Shown: positions 14,903 through 21,603, counted from the stretch's first letter. The stretch: 22,054 nucleotides of DNA from 01-FULL-43-15b sp964472675 (GCA_964472675.1 CAYYLO010000017.1:1-22054); one strand, 5' to 3'. Made by a program: numbers and translations. Notes: generated by a model not told the origin, from the sequence alone.

Positions 14903-15013
14903 AATTTCCAAATCCCAAATTCCAATTTCCAAACAAATTACAAATTTCAAAATTCAAAACTTTTTGAGTTTTGGTGCTTGGAATTTGTTTGTATCTTGGT
15001 GATTGTTATTTGG
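14903..15013. repeat. AT-rich AAATTCCAA-type repeat forming a long imperfect hairpin
   Basis: The left arm (about 14929-14960) is a run of CAAATTnCAAA-like words, and the right arm (14968-14991) is their inverse (GTTTTG, GGAATTTGTTTG). It is unlike the GTCATTC palindromes in sequence and composition. It fills the space between polX and the lemA ribosome site. Confidence 0.55.
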
Positions 15014-15016
15014 AGT

Positions 15017-16792
15017 TTAAGCTACTAATAACTTTTGTACTTCTTCAAAACTCCTTGTATTTATTATATCACTTGCTTCCGCCCAACCGCGACGGGCAAC
15101 TGATACTCCAAATTTGATCATCTCCATCTGATCGCTCGCATGGCTGTCTGTGCTGATTACCAGCTTTAATCCCAGTTTGACTGCCTCGTGCACAAGCTGA
15201 TCAGGCAAATCAAGTCTCGCGTGCCAGCTGTTAATTTCCAAAAATACATTGTGTTTTAAGCAGGATTCGAAAATTTTATCCCAATTTGCATCTATTCCTT
15301 CGCGATCGTTTAGCATTCTTCCGGTTGGATGAGCCAAAATTTTTACCTTAGGATGTTCAACTGCCGCGAGTATTCGCTTAGTTTGTTCGTCTCTTAACAA
15401 TCTAAAACTGGAATGAATTGATACAACAGCAAAATCAAGAGTCTCAAAAGCTTTCTCCGGTATGGCAAGCTTTCCACCAGGCCTAATATCAACCTCAAGA
15501 CTGTTGAACACTTTTGTTACTCGCGTACTATTTTTGCTTTCACGCGAGGAATTTAATTTATCAACTTCTTCTCTTTTGCTTTTTAATTCGTCAAGTATCT
15601 TACTTTCAGACTCTTCCTGCTTGGGATTATGCTCCGTAAAAGCAATATACTCATAACCAAGCGTTTCGGCAATTTCAACCATCTTCCCCATCGAATCCCG
15701 CCCTGAATCATGGCTGGTTTCTTTTAAGAAGTTCGAGTGCAAATGAAGATCCCCCTTAATATCGCTCAGCTCCACCAAATGGGGCAACTTGTGAGCAATC
15801 GCAGCCTGAATTTCTCCCCGGTCCTCGCGAATCTCCGGCGGGATCCAATCCATACCTAACCTTTTATAAAATTTCACTTCGTCATCAAAAAGCTCCGTAC
15901 CTGGTTTATTGATCTTTTGTATGCCATATTCCGAGAGACTTAACCCCTTCTTCAACATAAGCGTGCGCAAGGCGACATTGTGGCCCTTTGAGCCTGTAAA
16001 ATGCTGCAATAAAGCCCCATAAGCTTTGGGCGGCTGAACCATTAAATCCACATGCAGCCCGCCAGGAACCAGGATCGCTGCAGAATGTGGTCCGGCTTCA
16101 ATCAGCTTCGTCTTTTTGGGGTAAGCTACAAAATGGGCAATAACTTCTTCAGGATGGTCTGAAGCAACAGATATATCCACGTCTCCAACCGTGGCTACCT
16201 GACGCCTTAACGAACCTAAAGTATCGATTCTTTGGACGTGGGGATTTTTCTTCATGTAGGTAATAACTTCATCAGCCACAAACTGGGCAAAAGGCAGTAA
16301 AAAACGCGTATATTTATTTTTGACTTGGGCGACAGTTTGTAAAATCTGAAGCTCAGATTGCTCCCCCATACCCTCAATGTCTCTGATTTTGCCGTGCTTT
16401 GCAGCGGTAGCCAACTTTTTGATCGCCCCGTGAGCTTTGCTTATACCCAAGCTCTGGGATAGTTTATAGGCACGTTTGGCGCCAATTCCTGGAACCTGCA
16501 TAAGCTCAAACATCGCCGGAGGAAGCCCGTCAAGAAGTGCTTCGAAGTGTTTTACCTTGCCGGTCTTAAATAGTTCATCCAGGTGTTCTGTTATTGTCTT
16601 TCCGATCCCCGCTACCTTGTCCAGGCTTCCTTCTTCCCATAGATTTTTAGCCTCAGAAGTTAAGTGTTCAACAGCATCTGCGGCGCGTTGGTAGGCGATT
16701 GTGCGAAAGCGGGAATTTGGAGTTTTTTCGTGCTTAATCTGGTAGCCTGCCGCCACAGCCCGTAAAAGTCTGGCGATCTCCAGATTGGACAT
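15017..16792 (-). CDS. polX: Family X DNA polymerase with PHP domain (PolX)
   Basis: A 591-residue bacterial/archaeal-type PolX for gap-filling repair synthesis. The N-terminal 8-kDa-like domain has helix-hairpin-helix motifs (KVAGIGKTI, QVPGIGAKRAY and IEGMGEQSE). The polymerase active site is GSLRRQVATVGDVDIS with D204 and D206. The C-terminal PHP domain, usually a 3'-5' exonuclease or phosphatase, has GDLHLHSN (H350, H352), FTEHNPK, AHPTGR and STDSHASD. Length is normal (~570-590). Upstream in-frame codons to 16843 lie in the tRNA-Asp gene, so ATG 16792 is the start. It is 25 nt after the tRNA and probably cotranscribed with it. Confidence 0.95.
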   Translation of the reverse strand: MSNLEIARLLRAVAAGYQIKHEKTPNSRFRTIAYQRAADAVEHLTSEAKNLWEEGSLDKVAGIGKTITEHLDELFKTGKVKHFEALLDGLPPAMFELMQVPGIGAKRAYKLSQSLGISKAHGAIKKLATAAKHGKIRDIEGMGEQSELQILQTVAQVKNKYTRFLLPFAQFVADEVITYMKKNPHVQRIDTLGSLRRQVATVGDVDISVASDHPEEVIAHFVAYPKKTKLIEAGPHSAAILVPGGLHVDLMVQPPKAYGALLQHFTGSKGHNVALRTLMLKKGLSLSEYGIQKINKPGTELFDDEVKFYKRLGMDWIPPEIREDRGEIQAAIAHKLPHLVELSDIKGDLHLHSNFLKETSHDSGRDSMGKMVEIAETLGYEYIAFTEHNPKQEESESKILDELKSKREEVDKLNSSRESKNSTRVTKVFNSLEVDIRPGGKLAIPEKAFETLDFAVVSIHSSFRLLRDEQTKRILAAVEHPKVKILAHPTGRMLNDREGIDANWDKIFESCLKHNVFLEINSWHARLDLPDQLVHEAVKLGLKLVISTDSHASDQMEMIKFGVSVARRGWAEASDIINTRSFEEVQKLLVA

Positions 16793-16816
16793 GTTTCTGT
16801 CTGTTTTCACTTCAAG

Positions 16817-16890
16817 CGGGACCGACGGGGCTCGAACCCGCAACCCCCGCCGTGACAGGGCGGTACTCTAACCAATTGAGCTACGGTCCC
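16817..16890 (-). tRNA. tRNA-Asp (GTC)
   Basis: 74 nt that fold as a cloverleaf. The acceptor stem GGGACCG/CGGTCCC is perfect, the anticodon loop CTGTCAC sits on a CCGCC/GGCGG stem with anticodon GTC (16854-16856), and the T arm has GGTTCGAGCCC-like pairing. Discriminator G fits tRNA-Asp. CCA is not encoded. A TAATAT box lies just upstream at about 16901-16906 on the minus strand. Confidence 0.95.
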
Positions 16891-16909
16891 AATACGCATA
16901 TATTACCAC

Positions 16910-16939
16910 TTGACAGAAGCTTTTGCTAGGCTCTATAGT
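16910..16939 (+). promoter_or_regulatory. Promoter of the LysM gene (TTGACA-18-TATAGT)
   Basis: TTGACA at 16910-16915, 18 nt, TATAGT at 16934-16939, 23 nt before the ATG. It lies in the 72-nt divergent gap shared with tRNA-Asp. No strong Shine-Dalgarno site follows. Confidence 0.65.
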
Positions 16940-16962
16940 TCGAACGAAGTGATACAAACTGT

Positions 16963-17616
16963 ATGAAATTGAAGCAAATACTCAAAACAATAAAGCTTAA
17001 CGAAACAAAAATCAGCGCTGCTTTGGGAGCTTTGGTTATTTTAGTAATACTCTTGCTTGGCTTCAATTTCTTCAAACGAGGCCAAACATTACCTCCAGCC
17101 TCAACCCAAAACCAAACCCAAGTCCAACCCTCCCCCACACCCAAAGAAGGTCAAGTCCCCCCAAACCTCCCCTCAACCTACAAAGTTCAAAAAGGAGACA
17201 ATTTATGGAAAATCTCTGAACAATTTTATGGCTCTGGATACAACTGGACTGATATAGCAAAGACTAACAAGTTGACAAACCCGGGCATGATTTCTGAAGG
17301 TCAGGAATTGGCTATGCCCCAAACTGCGGCTAAACAGCTTACAGTCCAAATCTCACCTGTCCCCAGCCCAACTCCCGAGAGCCCAAGTGTTACCGTTTCG
17401 CCAGCTCCAAAAATCTTGCCCCAGCCTCAGGCAATACCAGGCGAAACCTATACCGTTGTACGCGGGGACAGTCTTTGGAAAATCGCAGTTCGAGCTTATG
17501 GGGATGGATTCCAATGGGTAAAAATTTGGAGAGCCAACAAGAAGCTTATCGACAACCACCCAGATTTAATCTACCCCGGTCAAACCTTCGTCATACCCCG
17601 TCCGGATACAAAATGA
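16963..17616 (+). CDS. Membrane-anchored protein with two LysM domains
   Basis: 217 residues. A short basic N-terminus and one membrane helix (about 19-37, LGALVILVILLLGFNFF) are followed by a Pro/Gln/Thr-rich linker and LysM domain 1 (about 72-119, YKVQKGDNLWKISEQFYG to ELAMP). A Pro/Ser linker and LysM domain 2 (about 162-211, YTVVRGDSLWKIAVRAYG to TFVIP) complete it. LysM binds N-acetylglucosamine polymers such as peptidoglycan. There is no catalytic domain, so it probably ties the membrane to the wall. The stop codon overlaps a 12-nt copy of the tRNA-Gly 3' end. Confidence 0.93.
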   Translation: MKLKQILKTIKLNETKISAALGALVILVILLLGFNFFKRGQTLPPASTQNQTQVQPSPTPKEGQVPPNLPSTYKVQKGDNLWKISEQFYGSGYNWTDIAKTNKLTNPGMISEGQELAMPQTAAKQLTVQISPVPSPTPESPSVTVSPAPKILPQPQAIPGETYTVVRGDSLWKIAVRAYGDGFQWVKIWRANKKLIDNHPDLIYPGQTFVIPRPDTK

Positions 17617-17626
17617 GCGGGTGAGC
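17615..17626. repeat. 12-nt direct repeat of the tRNA-Gly 3' end (possible att-like site)
   Basis: GAGCGGGTGAGC here is identical to 19265-19276, which encodes the 3' end of tRNA-Gly(CCC), in the same orientation. The two copies enclose the small ORF, the AadA-like gene and the DUF2000 gene. No integrase lies between them. Confidence 0.35.
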
Positions 17627-17842
17627 ATAAAAATTGGCTCGGACCTATTTGAGCATGATGACTATATCAAATCATATCTCAAAGACTCCGAAATTCCACT
17701 AAATATCAAAATAAAAATAGGTCTTCGCTATTACATTACTCCCGACTTGATTATACAGCTAGATGATTTCAAAAACTATCTCAAAAATATCAATTTCTTT
17801 ATGTTTGAAGAAATCTTTGGTAAATCTAAGAGACTGAAATAG
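17621..17842 (+). CDS. Small protein of unknown function
   Basis: A 73-residue AT-rich frame with a GTG start inside the 12-nt repeat, 5 nt after the LysM stop. The predicted protein is hydrophobic and charged by turns (DDYIKSYLKDSEIPLNIKIK, then YYITPDLIIQLDDFKNYLK); no motif is recognised. The 3' end overlaps the AadA-like gene tail to tail by 17 nt. No convincing ribosome site is seen, so it may be translated by coupling to the LysM gene or may be a chance frame. Confidence 0.4.
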   Translation: MSIKIGSDLFEHDDYIKSYLKDSEIPLNIKIKIGLRYYITPDLIIQLDDFKNYLKNINFFMFEEIFGKSKRLK

Positions 17843-18656
17843 ATCTATTAGAAGTATCAGATTTTTTAATCCGTGCTACTTGTTCTTTTATTTTCTCAAC
17901 CATAAGCTCCGCACATGGTTGGATAAGCTCTGATAAATCTTCCCAATGTTCGTTTTCCTCCCCCATACAAATTGCGTGCGCTCTTTGCATAACTGGCTTA
18001 TATACTGAAGACAACCTTTCTATTACCCAGGATACAGCATCTGGCTTAGAACGGATAGAGTCGGTTTCTACGGTACACCAAATGCGGGCAAAAGTTAGTA
18101 GTACATTACGGGTATCAGGTTTAAGATCGGCCATCAAGCTATCCAGTTCTTTTACAATGGCAGTTATAAAATCCAGATAAGGCACACGGTCAAGCAATTG
18201 ATCAGGAGGTGGACCAAATAATGTTTCGCTAGCAAGTAATACTTGAGTAATTAGTAAAGCCAGATCGGGCATCTCTTTACTTATCCATGGTTCCATATTT
18301 CCGTTTTCAAATTCTTTTCGCAGCCAATCACCATATTGGAAATCAAAAGTGGGTGGATAGTGCCAGGGATTGATTTCAGATTTAACCACAATAGTCATTT
18401 CAATTGGTCGCTTTGCACTCTTCATGTATATACCAGAGATTGAAAGCATTTCAGAAGCTAATTTCGCTTTTTCTTGGGAGGTAGTTGGCCGATTAGAAAT
18501 TACGAATAAGTCGACATCACTAAATTTTTGCAACCCTCCCACGATAGAAGATCCATAAAGATATACACCCAAAAGATCTTTTCCTAAAACATCCTTAAGC
18601 AAATTTACGCACTGGTCAATTTGCTGTTTTGTGTCACTATCGAGCTGAACTTTCAT
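17826..18656 (-). CDS. AadA-like aminoglycoside adenylyltransferase (ANT(3'')/ANT(9) family)
   Basis: A 276-residue nucleotidyltransferase. The N-terminal catalytic domain has G35-S-S then D47-V-D49 (GSx10DxD metal site), and RPIEMTIVV with E86 at the place of the AadA catalytic base. INPWHYPP and QYGDWLRKE follow, with W111 at about the position of the Trp that contacts streptomycin in AadA. The C-terminal helical domain follows the AadA plan (DTRNVLLTFARIWCTVETDS, then VSWVIERL and YKPVMQRA). Known relatives adenylylate streptomycin and/or spectinomycin with ATP. Length is slightly above the usual ~260. The ATG is 6 nt after a TATACT box; no Shine-Dalgarno site. Actual substrate is unproven. 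Confidence 0.85.
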   Translation of the reverse strand: MKVQLDSDTKQQIDQCVNLLKDVLGKDLLGVYLYGSSIVGGLQKFSDVDLFVISNRPTTSQEKAKLASEMLSISGIYMKSAKRPIEMTIVVKSEINPWHYPPTFDFQYGDWLRKEFENGNMEPWISKEMPDLALLITQVLLASETLFGPPPDQLLDRVPYLDFITAIVKELDSLMADLKPDTRNVLLTFARIWCTVETDSIRSKPDAVSWVIERLSSVYKPVMQRAHAICMGEENEHWEDLSELIQPCAELMVEKIKEQVARIKKSDTSNRSISVS

Positions 18657-18662
18657 ACCTAA

Positions 18663-18668
18663 AGTATA
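18663..18668 (-). promoter_or_regulatory. -10 box (TATACT) of the AadA-like gene
   Basis: Minus strand TATACT, 6 nt before the ATG at 18656. The -35 region is weak (GAGCTT at 17 nt). The spacing predicts a leaderless mRNA. Confidence 0.4.
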
Positions 18669-18697
18669 TCAAGAAATGGTAGAATAAGCTCACCGAA

Positions 18698-18772
18698 TGA
18701 TCCCTGTGGCGAAAGTACCTTTTGAGGGAGCGATGTTGGCATATACGTGATCCATCTCAGCTACCGGGATCA
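18698..18772. repeat. Inverted repeat between the DUF2000 and AadA-like genes
   Basis: TGATCCC (18698-18704) and GGGATCA (18766-18772) are exact inverse copies. The match extends imperfectly inwards (TGATCCCtGTgGC against TGATCCCgGTaGC), around a 50-nt centre. A 23-28 codon frame fits inside on either strand, but I recognise neither. Confidence 0.4.
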
Positions 18773-18776
18773 ACTT

Positions 18777-19205
18777 TTATCGCCAGAGAGAGAATTTCTT
18801 TGTTAGTTCCGAAAGTTGGTTTTTATCTCCAAAAAAACATATTCCATAATATTCTAGCTCTAGCTCAGGTGTTTCCTTTGTTCGCTGCCTTTGCTCTGCA
18901 AAAGTTCCCACAGTCATTGTACTCGTAAAATCAGTAAATGAAATCTCACTCTCTTTTAATGCATTCCGCAGTGTACGGATTTGATTAGAATTGTCTGATG
19001 AAAGAATAATGAAGGGGTTATCAGAAATACTGGGATGTTCCCCACCATCTTTATCGAAATAACTATCAAATCTTGCTAGATCTTTACTTGGAAGATATGC
19101 TCCTAATCCGGCTGCCATATGTCCTAAAGCATTCATCAACTTACCGGGTTCTATCTTTTTATTCAATACTGCAATAAATTTATGTGTTGTAGGCTCATCA
19201 CTCAT
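18777..19205 (-). CDS. DUF2000-like protein (peptidyl-tRNA hydrolase II-like fold)
   Basis: 142 residues. The N-terminal block THKFIAVLNKKIEPGKLMNA followed by LGHMAAGLGAYLP is the DUF2000 signature, a family with a PTH2-like fold. The centre (FIILSSDNSNQIRTLRNALK) and the later TSTMTVGTFAEQRQ also fit. No biochemical role is established for the family. The promoter TTACAT-17-TATAAT ends 6 nt before the ATG. The AadA-like gene lies downstream in the same direction but has its own -10 box. Confidence 0.75.
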   Translation of the reverse strand: MSDEPTTHKFIAVLNKKIEPGKLMNALGHMAAGLGAYLPSKDLARFDSYFDKDGGEHPSISDNPFIILSSDNSNQIRTLRNALKESEISFTDFTSTMTVGTFAEQRQRTKETPELELEYYGICFFGDKNQLSELTKKFSLWR

Positions 19206-19211
19206 AGCTGT

Positions 19212-19240
19212 ATTATAAACTTTGCTATCAGTTTATGTAA
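19212..19240 (-). promoter_or_regulatory. Promoter of the DUF2000 gene (TTACAT-17-TATAAT)
   Basis: Minus strand TTACAT (19235-19240), 17 nt, TATAAT (19212-19217), 6 nt before the ATG. A clear example of the close-set promoter type, predicting a leaderless mRNA. Confidence 0.7.
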
Positions 19241-19262
19241 CTTTCTGTTGATAACTGTTGAT

Positions 19263-19337
19263 TGGAGCGGGTGAGCGGACTCGAACCGCCGGTCTCCTCC
19301 TTGGGAAGGAGGCATTTTACCACTAAACTACACCCGC
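19263..19337 (-). tRNA. tRNA-Gly (CCC)
   Basis: Acceptor stem GCGGGTG/CACCCGC, anticodon stem CCTCC/GGAGG with loop TTCCCAA (anticodon CCC), T arm GGCGG-TTCGAGT-CCGCT. Discriminator U, and CCA is encoded (19263-19265), unlike tRNA-Asp here. The 3' end contains the 12-nt sequence repeated at 17615. Confidence 0.95.
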
Positions 19338-19369
19338 GTGTTTGAAACATCGTCACAAACTCAAAACTG

Positions 19370-19433
19370 TCATTCTGGGGACCCCGCCTGGGCGGGGGAC
19401 TCCAGAATCTGACTCTGGCCAAGCCAGAGTGAC
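19370..19433. repeat. Palindromic repeat pair (A-type then B-type)
   Basis: The A-type unit GTCATTCTGGGGA...CCAGAAT (arms 19372-19378 and 19402-19408) has an inner CCCCGCC/GGCGGGG stem. It is followed directly by a B-type unit ACTCTGGC-caa-GCCAGAGT (19412-19430) and GAC. It lies between tRNA-Gly and the sortase gene. Confidence 0.75.
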
Positions 19434-19503
19434 AAACTTCTAATATTCTATCACACTCCCCAACCAATCGGACTTGCCATAATATGATACAATGTTACAG
19501 GAT

Positions 19504-20397
19504 ATGAATGTCAATCTACCCATTAATTGGCCATGGCGAACTTATAGCGGCATTATTTATGATGCCACATTAGGCCATACTTCTGGCGAAATAACTATCG
19601 TTACAGGACAGGGTATAACATTAACCATCAGTCCGGATTTTATTTTGGGCAACGACCTTGGAGTAGGAATCGTCCGTGGCGTTGGGGCTGGCCTTGTAAC
19701 TCTTGGGATTGCCGGAGTAGTTTTGACAGCCAAACCAATTGTCGCCTCAGAACTCGCCTATCGCGCAAATAAAGCTAAGAATATTGTCCAGGAAAAAATA
19801 GCCAGCACCGAATATATGCAAAACGCCAAAAAGGCTCAAGAAGAAACTCAACAAAAAGAATACGCTAAGTCATTTGCCACCCAAGTTGGCGCTCCAAACA
19901 CAGACTTTTCGATATACATCCCAAAAATTGGCGCTTTAGCCCCTATTATCTCTAACGTTGACTCAAGCCAGCAATCAGTCTATGCAGAAGCCTTAAAGGC
20001 AGGTGTTGCGCACGCCTACGGCTCTTCTTACCCCGACCAGCCCGGGGGAACTTACGTCTTTGCCCATTCAACAAACGGGCCATGGAACGTCTCTCGCTAT
20101 AACGCTGTGTTTTATCTATTGCGCGAGCTGGATCCTAATAACCAGGATGAGATTTACGTTTTTTACCAGGGCAAGGTCTACAAATATAAAGTCGCTGAAA
20201 AACATATTGTCGAGGGGGACGATCTTTCCTGGCTTCTTAATTCCCGCGAAGGTGAACAGCGCCTAATTTTGCAAAGCTGCTGGCCTCCAGGGACAGTTTG
20301 GAAAAGAATAATTGTCGTTGCTTATCTTGACCCAATTCCTTCTGCTACAAGCGTTTACGGAGGTAGTCTAACCCAAACTGTTACAGGTTTGAATTAA
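19504..20397 (+). CDS. Sortase family transpeptidase
   Basis: 297 residues from ATG 19504 (an in-frame ATG also lies at 19492). A ~50-residue N-terminal part comes before a membrane helix (about 55-77, VGIVRGVGAGLVTLGIAGVV), then a Glu/Gln/Lys-rich helix. The sortase barrel runs from about 135. The catalytic triad is visible as H188 in YVFAHS, C259 in LILQSCWPPG and R268 in VWKRIIVV. Sortases cut a C-terminal sorting signal and join the protein to a surface acceptor. The next gene encodes a protein with an LPKAG signal. A TACAAT box ends 10 nt before ATG 19504, which favours that start. Confidence 0.88.
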   Translation: MNVNLPINWPWRTYSGIIYDATLGHTSGEITIVTGQGITLTISPDFILGNDLGVGIVRGVGAGLVTLGIAGVVLTAKPIVASELAYRANKAKNIVQEKIASTEYMQNAKKAQEETQQKEYAKSFATQVGAPNTDFSIYIPKIGALAPIISNVDSSQQSVYAEALKAGVAHAYGSSYPDQPGGTYVFAHSTNGPWNVSRYNAVFYLLRELDPNNQDEIYVFYQGKVYKYKVAEKHIVEGDDLSWLLNSREGEQRLILQSCWPPGTVWKRIIVVAYLDPIPSATSVYGGSLTQTVTGLN

Positions 20398-20400
20398 TAC

Positions 20401-20429
20401 TTGACAGATCAATATTGTGCTGCTATAAT
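20401..20429 (+). promoter_or_regulatory. Consensus promoter (TTGACA-17-TATAAT) of the LPKAG protein gene
   Basis: TTGACA at 20401-20406, 17 nt, TATAAT at 20424-20429: both hexamers perfect. It begins 4 nt after the sortase stop codon, so the surface protein can be made at a far higher level than the sortase. The leader is ~60 nt without a Shine-Dalgarno site. A TATAAG at 20481-20486, 9 nt before the ATG, may be a second start point. Confidence 0.8.
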
Positions 20430-20495
20430 CCGTCCCATAACTATAATTCCTGCCAATTTAGTCATACTTTCTTGATTGTCTATAAGAATTCTCAT

Positions 20496-21131
20496 ATGAA
20501 CAAAAAATTGGCAGTCGCCACAATTTCCGCCGCCACAACCCTTGCCCTTTCTATAAAACCTGTAATGGGCGCTGTTTCTTGTGTTGCCCAATATGGCGGA
20601 CAATATGGACAAGTTTGTGTAACCACAGGACAAATTCAAATTAATAAAGAGGTTCTTGATCCCCAAAACAACAAATTCGTTGACAACTTAGGGCTGACTG
20701 CCCACCGCTTCGCGCCAAGCGAAGAAGTTAAGTTTCGTTTAACTATTAAAAATGTTGGCGACAACACCTTGAATAATATTCAAGTTACAGACACTTTGCC
20801 CAGCTTTTTGGAGCAAATTGCAGGCGAACCTTACTCTTTCCAAATTGATACATTAAAAGTAGGCGATTCTGTTCAAAAAGAGTTAAAAGCTAAGGTTGTT
20901 AATGTTGACAAGCTCCCTTCTGACAAAACCGTTATTTGTGACGTGAACACATCTGTTGCTCAATCGGGAAATGAGGTTGACCGTGATACGGCACAAGTTT
21001 GTGTGGAGCAAAAAGTCGCCCGTGAACTTCCAAAAGCCGGAGCAGAGGGGGCAGCCGCAATTTTAATTTCTTCAGGTCTATTTGGACTCATTGGCAATAA
21101 ACTTGCCCACGTTAAAAGAATAGGTAAATAA
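20496..21131 (+). CDS. Secreted DUF11-like surface protein with LPKAG sorting signal
   Basis: 211 residues from ATG 20496; an upstream in-frame ATG (20415) lies inside the promoter and was rejected. Signal peptide about 1-25 (KKLAVATISAATTLALSIKP, VMGA end). The body has one DUF11-type beta-sandwich (FRLTIKNVGDNTLNNIQVTD, TLPSFLEQI), as in many bacterial surface and envelope proteins. Six Cys (C29, C41, C148, C169 among them) could form disulfides. The C-terminus is a full sorting signal: LPKAG at 178-182, a hydrophobic segment (AAAILISSGLFGLIG) and a basic tail (KLAHVKRIGK). It is the likely substrate of the sortase just upstream. Confidence 0.85.
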   Translation: MNKKLAVATISAATTLALSIKPVMGAVSCVAQYGGQYGQVCVTTGQIQINKEVLDPQNNKFVDNLGLTAHRFAPSEEVKFRLTIKNVGDNTLNNIQVTDTLPSFLEQIAGEPYSFQIDTLKVGDSVQKELKAKVVNVDKLPSDKTVICDVNTSVAQSGNEVDRDTAQVCVEQKVARELPKAGAEGAAAILISSGLFGLIGNKLAHVKRIGK

Positions 21132-21147
21132 TTCTACAATTTAGGCC

Positions 21148-21185
21148 GGAGAAAACGGCTGTACTTCAAAACAACCGTATTCCCC
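21148..21185 (+). terminator. Imperfect hairpin downstream of the LPKAG protein gene
   Basis: Arms 21148-21162 and 21171-21185 pair at 12 of 15 positions around an 8-nt loop, starting 16 nt after the stop codon. The following sequence (TTCCTTAATT) is only moderately T-rich, so termination is likely but not certain. It separates host-like DNA from the GC-rich genes to the right. Confidence 0.45.
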
Positions 21186-21252
21186 TTCCTTAATTGGAAA
21201 GGACAATCAGCACGTTAACAAGGCATAGGGAAAAATGTACAGGAGGTACAGA

Positions 21253-21603
21253 ATGGTAGGGTCAGGCACACCCGATGACCCGGAAGTCGTTGACGCCGAA
21301 TCTCCGCGTGACCAGTTGAACAAGCTTCGCGAAGCCCGAGAGCGCCGCCGCACTCAAATGCAGGGGGCGTATCTTGCGGCTAACGAGGATGTCAACCGGC
21401 TCGAGGAAGAGCTCGCGGAGGCCAAGCGCCTGCGCGCAGAACTCGCCGGCGAAATGACCAGGGCTGGCGTCCCCCTTCCAAAGCATCCCGCACGGGCAAC
21501 CGTTAGGGAAGCAAGGGATGGAGAGTCAGCGACAAGCGCGACCACAGACACGGTCAGGAACGCAACACGCAAGGTAACCGACGCACTGAAGCGTTGGTGG
21601 TAA
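21253..21603 (+). CDS. GC-rich gene, small coiled-coil protein
   Basis: 116 residues from ATG 21253, chosen because AGGAGG ends 6 nt upstream; an ATG at 21235 has no such site. An acidic, Pro/Gly-containing N-terminus (GSGTPDDPEVVDAESPRD) leads into a long charged helix (QLNKLREARERRRTQMQGAY, then VNRLEEELAEAKRLRAELAG). A basic tail ends in DALKRWW. No known domain or membrane segment is seen. Base composition is clearly higher in GC than the sortase genes to the left. It is followed after 17 nt by a second GC-rich gene with its own AGGAGG, so the two probably form an operon. Confidence 0.7.
   Translation: MVGSGTPDDPEVVDAESPRDQLNKLREARERRRTQMQGAYLAANEDVNRLEEELAEAKRLRAELAGEMTRAGVPLPKHPARATVREARDGESATSATTDTVRNATRKVTDALKRWW

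Noticed and set aside
16793..16843. N-terminal extension of PolX (VRAPSVPL)
   Set aside because: This peptide is the translated 3' part of the tRNA-Asp gene, a common annotation artefact.
18698..18772. Riboswitch or antibiotic-sensing leader for the AadA-like gene
   Set aside because: No known riboswitch core could be matched, and the promoter seems to lie downstream of the element, outside the predicted transcript.
19228..19467. 79-codon frame on the minus strand
   Set aside because: It is a reading of the tRNA-Gly gene and the adjacent palindromic repeats.
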